A DNA stretch of 10,516 nt. Origin: Verrucomicrobiota bacterium (GTDB taxonomy: Bacteria; Verrucomicrobiota; Verrucomicrobiia; Verrucomicrobiales; DEV007). The notes under the pieces are model-generated. The model saw only the letters and a program-made list of their open reading frames with translations, made no database searches and was not told where the DNA came from. The stretch spans positions 1 to 10,516 of the forward strand of contig JAHDCN010000084.1 in assembly GCA_020629815.1 (NCBI GenBank), in the 5' to 3' direction. This document shows, in pieces, positions 7,433 to 10,516 of this stretch; position 1 is the first letter of the stretch, and each line of letters begins with the position of its first letter. Position numbers and translations under genes: made by a program.

Positions 7433-7461
7433 AGGGCGGAGTCGTGAGGCTCCGCCTTTTT
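7433..7461 (+). terminator. Rho-independent terminator after the LolA-like gene
   Basis: GGCGGAG (7435-7441) pairs perfectly with CTCCGCC (7450-7456) and can extend by A-T and G-T pairs at the base. It is followed at once by five T residues. It lies 30 bp past the stop codon and separates this gene from rpsO. Confidence 0.88.
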
Positions 7462-7576
7462 ATCACATTTACGTGCTTCTCAAGGCTCAGAAAAACTCCA
7501 TAATTGCTTATCTTTTCCATTGCATCTGCGTGATAGTGTGATTGAATTGCCGCCGTAACGGAAAAGACCAAAAACC

Positions 7577-7593
7577 GGCATCAAGGTGATGCC
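7577..7593 (+). promoter_or_regulatory. Hairpin in the rpsO leader, candidate S15 autoregulatory site
   Basis: GGCATCA (7577-7583) and TGATGCC (7587-7593) form a perfect 7-bp stem with an AGG triloop, ending 14 nt before the rpsO ATG. The loop and 3' arm read AAGGTGAT, of which AGGTGAT matches the complement of the usual bacterial 16S rRNA 3' end. It lies too far upstream (about 20 nt) to be a normal Shine-Dalgarno sequence. Many bacterial rpsO leaders contain structured S15-binding sites that control translation, and the position fits. I cannot identify the known S15-binding signatures with certainty. Confidence 0.4.
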
Positions 7594-7607
7594 CGATTTG
7601 ACCGAAA

Positions 7608-7880
7608 ATGAGTGAATCAGCAACAACTGAAGAAAAATCTGGCTCTGCCGATCTGAAGCTCCATGCAACAGATACCGGTAGCGCTGACGTGCAGATTGCC
7701 CGCCTTAGTGAAAGGATTACGCAACTCACGGAGCATATGTCGGAGAACAAGAAGGATCTCTCTTCTCGTCGCGGCCTTCTTCGCCTTGTAGCTCGTAGGA
7801 GAAAGCTTCTCGACTATCTGGCAAGAACCCAGCCTGATCGGTATCAGAATGCCATCAAAACTCTCGGACTGCGTCGGTAA
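7608..7880 (+). CDS. rpsO: 30S ribosomal protein S15
   Basis: S15 binds the central domain of 16S rRNA early in 30S assembly and forms an intersubunit bridge. The 90-residue product matches the family over residues 19-90: [12 protein letters not shown], the loop [14 protein letters not shown], and [17 protein letters not shown] ending KTLGLRR. Compared with E. coli S15 (89 residues, Met counted), the rRNA-contacting His42, Asp49 and Ser52 are kept as His43, Asp50 and Ser53, while His46 and His50 are replaced by Asn47 and Leu51. The N-terminal region ([17 protein letters not shown]) is unlike the usual first helix and rich in small residues. The ATG at 7608 is the only option, because an in-frame stop lies three codons upstream. 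There is no adjacent Shine-Dalgarno sequence. pnp follows after 213 bp, the classic rpsO-pnp arrangement. Confidence 0.97.
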   Translation: MSESATTEEKSGSADLKLHATDTGSADVQIARLSERITQLTEHMSENKKDLSSRRGLLRLVARRRKLLDYLARTQPDRYQNAIKTLGLRR

Positions 7881-7912
7881 ACACCGGCGCTTTTCGCGTT
7901 TTAGGGAAGTCA

Positions 7913-7931
7913 TTAGCATCATCGGTGCTAA
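7913..7931 (+). repeat. Inverted repeat 33 bp after rpsO
   Basis: TTAGCATC (7913-7920) pairs with GGTGCTAA (7924-7931) over 8 bp including one G-T pair, leaving an ATC triloop. No T-tract follows, so it is not a standard terminator. It could protect the rpsO 3' end or serve as a processing site. Confidence 0.5.
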
Positions 7932-7943
7932 GTGACATGAGCA

Positions 7944-7997
7944 AACAGGGTTACCTCTCTGATCATACCCTGTTAGGTCCCGGACCTAACCCTGTTA
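7944..7997 (+). repeat. Nested inverted and direct repeats in the rpsO-pnp spacer
   Basis: Three copies of one motif occur: AACAGGGTTA (7944-7953, inverted), ACCCTGTTA (7967-7975) and ACCCTGTTA (7989-7997), the last two exactly 22 nt apart. The first copy can pair with the second (8 bp, 15-nt loop) or with the third (10 bp, 7944-7953 with 7987-7996), but not both. Overlapping them, GTTAGGTCC (7972-7980) and GGACCTAAC (7982-7990) form a 19-bp near-palindrome with one central C. As RNA this folds to an 8-bp stem with a CCG loop. The layout suits a switchable leader or RNase III-type processing site for pnp, or alternatively a palindromic repeat element. Confidence 0.6.
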
Positions 7998-7999
7998 AG

Positions 8000-8017
8000 T
8001 CAGACCCAATCGTCTGA
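8000..8017 (+). repeat. 6-bp inverted repeat in the pnp leader
   Basis: TCAGAC (8000-8005) and GTCTGA (8012-8017) are perfect arms around a 6-nt CCAATC centre. It directly follows the larger repeat cluster and is followed by another palindrome, making a chain of stem-loops before pnp. No T-tract is present. Confidence 0.45.
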
Positions 8018-8029
8018 ACTCCGATATCC

Positions 8030-8043
8030 AAAGGCTAGCCTTT
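8030..8043. repeat. 14-bp perfect palindrome upstream of pnp
   Basis: AAAGGCTAGCCTTT is an exact palindrome, 50 bp before the pnp ATG. As DNA it could be a dimeric regulator's operator. As RNA it gives only a 5-bp stem with a CTAG loop. I see no clear -35/-10 pair beside it. Confidence 0.5.
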
Positions 8044-8093
8044 AGAAAATCGAATCAATTTGGTGTTTTTACGAAGAAAATAGAAAAACAAAA

Positions 8094-10229
8094 ATGAGTA
8101 CTGAAACAATTACCTGCCAGGTTGGCGGGCAAGAAATGAAAATCGAGACTGGCCGTATGGGCCGGTTGGCTGACGGAGCGGTTACCGTTCAAGTCGGCGA
8201 GACGGTGGTGATGGTCACTGCTGTGTCTCAAACAAGTGTTCGCGAAGGGCAGGACTGGTTCCCGCTTTCTGTCGAATACAAGGAAAAGGCCGCAGCTGCC
8301 GGTCGTTTTCCCGGAGGTTACTTCAAGCGTGAAGGCCGCCCTACAGAGAAGGAAATTCTCACCTGTCGGATGACTGACCGTCCTCTGCGTCCGTTGTTCC
8401 CGAAAGGCTACTTTTACGACACTCAGGTGGTTTCTCTGCTGTTGAGTGCCGACCTCGAGAACGATTCCGATATTCTCAGCATGAACGGAGCTTCCGCTGC
8501 GCTGACAATTTCGGACATCCCGTTTGCCGGCCCAATCGCTGCAGTGCGTGTTGGCCGAATCAATGGTGAATTTGTCGCTAACCCAACTTTCGAACAACGC
8601 GAAGAGAGTGATCTCGATCTCGTGTATGCCGGTCTTCGTGACAAGGTGATCATGATCGAAGGTGCTGGCGATGAAGTTCCAGATGAAGAGTTCAAAAAGG
8701 CTCTGACTTTCGCTCAGGACGCGATTCAGCCGATTCTCGATGCAATCGAGGAACTGGCGAAGCGTGTTGGCAAAGAGAAGCGCGAATACGAACTGAATGT
8801 GGCCAAGCAGGAGCTGCTGGATATCGCCTACGAAGTGATCGGTGATCGCATCGAAGACGCCATCTACAAGCCAAGTAAGGTCGAGCGCGGTAAAGCGACT
8901 GGAGCTCTCCGCAAAGATCTCGAAGAGGCGATTTTGGAAAAGTTTCCTGATGCGGAATCGTTTGATATCAATCAAGCCTTTGATTTCGTGCAGAAGAAAG
9001 CATTCCGAATCAGTATCCTCGACAAAGGTAAGCGCTGTGACGGACGTGACGAAAATACCATTCGTCCACTTTCTGCTGAAACAACGATCATGCCTCGAAC
9101 TCACGGAACGTCTCTGTTCGCTCGTGGGGAAACTCAGGCATTGGCGATTGCCACTCTCGCTCCTGGCGATGAGAAGCAATACCTCGACAACTACGCAGGT
9201 GGCGAAGACACCAAGCGTTTCATCCTGCACTACCACTTCCCACCATTTTCCGTTGGTGAAGCCGGTCGTATGGGTGGATTCAACCGTCGTGAGATTGGTC
9301 ACGGTGCTCTTGCTGAGCGTTCCATTGAGCCAGTGATTCCTGACGAAGCAGATTTCCCGTATGCGATTCGGGTAACCAGTGAAGTGATGGAATCAAACGG
9401 TTCGACTTCGATGGCGTCTGTTTGTTCTGGAAGTATGGCTCTGCTCGACGCAGGTGTTCCACTGAAACGCCAGGTCGCAGGTATCTCCTGCGGATTGGTG
9501 ACCGAGTTTTCCGATGCGGGAGAAATGGAGCGTCATGTGACCATTCTCGACATTATCGGTAGCGAAGACTTCTTCGGTGACATGGACTTCAAACTCTGTG
9601 GAACCACTGAAGGGGTGACTGGCTACCAGCTTGACTTGAAACTGCCCGGTATCCCACTCGACATTCTGTTTGAAGGTGTTGATAAGGCGACCAAAGGCCG
9701 GATGGATGTTCTCGAGGTGATGGACGCTGCGATTAGCGCTCCTGCAGATCTGAGCGAGCACGCTCCGCGGATTGAAAGCCTCAAGATTGACCCACAGAAA
9801 ATCGGCGAACTCATCGGACCTGGCGGGAAAAACATCAAAGGCATTCAGGCCGAGACTGGTGCAGACATCAACATCGAAGACGACGGAACCGTTGCGATTT
9901 ACGCAGCGCACAAAGAAGCTTTGGATCGCGCAGTGGAGCTGGTGAAACGCCAGACTGCTGAGATCGAAGTCGGTGCGATGTACAACGGCAAAGTGGTCAG
10001 CACGACCAACTTTGGAGCCTTCATCGAAGTGCTTCCCGGCAAAGACGGCATGATCCACATTTCCGAGCTCGCGGACTTCCGCGTCGAGAAAGTGGAAGAC
10101 GTTGTCAAAGTCGGAGACATGGTCTGGGCCAAGTGTATCGGCATCGACGAGCGCGGTCGCGTGAAGATGAGCCGCAAGGCAGCCATGGCCGAACGCGGTG
10201 CTGCTGCGGAAGCTGAAATGGATTCCTAA
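8094..10229 (+). CDS. pnp: Polyribonucleotide nucleotidyltransferase (PNPase)
   Basis: PNPase degrades RNA 3' to 5' by phosphorolysis, and can polymerise NDPs, as a trimeric ring that often associates with RNase E and a helicase. At 711 residues it is the expected length (E. coli 711). Domains in order: first RNase PH domain (about 5-140), helical linker (about 145-300), second RNase PH domain (about 310-545), KH (about 560-620) and S1 (about 627-697). Visible motifs include FPPFSVGE (382-389), RREIGHG (398-404), the active-site segment EDFFGDMDFK with Asp492, Asp498 and Lys500 (matching Asp486, Asp492 and Lys494 of E. coli), the KH loop GPGGKNI (575-581) and the S1 stretch NFGAFIEVLPGKDGMIHISEL. 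Every key residue I checked is present. The ATG at 8094 lies in an A-rich stretch with only a weak purine run. The structured 213-bp spacer after rpsO suggests post-transcriptional control, as known for pnp in E. coli. Confidence 0.98.
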   Translation: MSTETITCQVGGQEMKIETGRMGRLADGAVTVQVGETVVMVTAVSQTSVREGQDWFPLSVEYKEKAAAAGRFPGGYFKREGRPTEKEILTCRMTDRPLRPLFPKGYFYDTQVVSLLLSADLENDSDILSMNGASAALTISDIPFAGPIAAVRVGRINGEFVANPTFEQREESDLDLVYAGLRDKVIMIEGAGDEVPDEEFKKALTFAQDAIQPILDAIEELAKRVGKEKREYELNVAKQELLDIAYEVIGDRIEDAIYKPSKVERGKATGALRKDLEEAILEKFPDAESFDINQAFDFVQKKAFRISILDKGKRCDGRDENTIRPLSAETTIMPRTHGTSLFARGETQALAIATLAPGDEKQYLDNYAGGEDTKRFILHYHFPPFSVGEAGRMGGFNRREIGHGALAERSIEPVIPDEADFPYAIRVTSEVMESNGSTSMASVCSGSMALLDAGVPLKRQVAGISCGLVTEFSDAGEMERHVTILDIIGSEDFFGDMDFKLCGTTEGVTGYQLDLKLPGIPLDILFEGVDKATKGRMDVLEVMDAAISAPADLSEHAPRIESLKIDPQKIGELIGPGGKNIKGIQAETGADINIEDDGTVAIYAAHKEALDRAVELVKRQTAEIEVGAMYNGKVVSTTNFGAFIEVLPGKDGMIHISELADFRVEKVEDVVKVGDMVWAKCIGIDERGRVKMSRKAAMAERGAAAEAEMDS

Positions 10230-10262
10230 AATTTAGGATTATCCTTTACGAATTAACAAAGA

Positions 10263-10292
10263 GCATCCGGTGGCAACGCCGGGTGCTTTTTT
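10263..10292 (+). terminator. Rho-independent terminator after pnp
   Basis: A 10-bp stem pairs GCATCCGGTG (10263-10272) with CGCCGGGTGC (10277-10286), with two G-T pairs, closed by a GCAA (GNRA) tetraloop. It is followed by six T residues. It lies 34 bp after the pnp stop and ends the rpsO-pnp unit. Confidence 0.92.
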
Positions 10293-10347
10293 GTTTTCTG
10301 GGATATGCGCCATTGATGAAGATTCATGTCTAATACTAAGCTCAATC

Positions 10348-10516
10348 ATGCCTACCCTTCTAAAGTTGCTGATTCTCGCGCTTTTTCCTGCATCGATCTC
10401 GTATGGAGAATCAGGGAAGGCGATCCAATTCAAAAAGAATGATCGTGTTGTCTTGCTGGGCAATACCTTTGCAGAAAGGACGCAATATTTCGGCTACTTT
10501 GAGACGCTGTTGCAGG
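10348..10516 (+). CDS. Start of a secreted PVC-type protein with an SGNH-like N-terminus (3'-truncated)
   Basis: The 56 visible codons from the ATG at 10348 begin with a signal peptide (PTLLKLLILALFPASISYG, cleavage near residue 20). KAIQFKKNDRVVLLGNTFAER and FGYFETLLQ follow. The 'DRVVLLGNTFAERxQxFGYFETLLQ' segment resembles the opening of an SGNH/GDSL-type domain at the N-terminus of large exported proteins of Planctomycetes and Verrucomicrobia, some of which also carry propeller and CxxCH haem-binding domains. Only this opening is in the window, so the full architecture is unknown. There is no Shine-Dalgarno sequence. The gene starts 55 bp beyond the pnp terminator and is therefore independently transcribed. 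Confidence 0.75.
   Translation, partial: MPTLLKLLILALFPASISYGESGKAIQFKKNDRVVLLGNTFAERTQYFGYFETLLQ

Noticed and set aside
7883..7904. GC-rich stretch with TTTT runs just after rpsO as a terminator
   Set aside because: Only 3-4 bp can pair around CGCTTTTCGCG, too weak for an intrinsic terminator.
7913..8043. CRISPR-like or tandem repeat array
   Set aside because: The repeats are short palindromes with only two direct copies of a 9-mer. There is no regular repeat-spacer structure and there are no cas genes.
8055..10058. Long open antisense frames across pnp (8055-9302 and 9393-10058, minus strand)
   Set aside because: They mirror the codon pattern of an unmistakable, full-length pnp. Their translations are rich in His, Ser, Phe and Arg with no recognisable domain.

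Overview
The window looks like ordinary chromosomal DNA of a Gram-negative bacterium, most likely from the PVC group and probably Verrucomicrobiota. Three things point there. One gene encodes a secreted PQQ-like beta-propeller protein with an N-terminal DWPQFRGP motif. The 3'-truncated secreted protein starts with a segment (RVVLLGNTFAER, then FGYFETLLQ) that I associate with large Verrucomicrobia/Planctomycetes proteins. Most genes also lack a Shine-Dalgarno sequence. The lineage is an inference from these traits; no rRNA is present.

Layout. 1-98 is the end of a plus-strand gene that overlaps tail-to-tail with a minus-strand membrane-anchored NlpC/P60 peptidase (92-811). A divergent plus-strand run follows: a two-helix membrane protein with an uncharacterised soluble domain (912-1625), truB (1694-2416) and ribF (about 2422-3360). 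Next is a minus-strand run, transcribed from about 6430 back to 3363: a hotdog-fold acyl-CoA thioesterase, a ribokinase-family sugar kinase, a small four-helix membrane protein and the PQQ-like propeller protein. Plus-strand genes resume with a secreted LolA-like protein (6658-7404, with a promoter candidate and a strong terminator), rpsO (7608-7880) and pnp (8094-10229, with a strong terminator). The last 169 bases start a secreted protein that runs off the window.

How the genes fit together. truB, ribF, rpsO and pnp belong to the translation/RNA-metabolism neighbourhood found in many bacteria (infB-rbfA-truB-ribF-rpsO-pnp). Here that order is kept but split by about 4.2 kb of unrelated, mostly opposite-strand genes. 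rpsO and pnp remain adjacent.

The most unusual part is the 213-bp rpsO-pnp spacer. It holds a chain of inverted repeats, including a 19-bp near-palindrome and three copies of a 9-10 bp motif that allow mutually exclusive folds. It could be a pnp autoregulatory/RNase III-type leader or a degenerate palindromic repeat element. A perfect 7-bp hairpin sits just upstream of rpsO and exposes a sequence complementary to the usual 16S rRNA 3' end, making it an S15 autoregulation candidate. I found no mobile genes, CRISPR array, tRNA or defence system, and nothing that amounts to a new multi-gene system.
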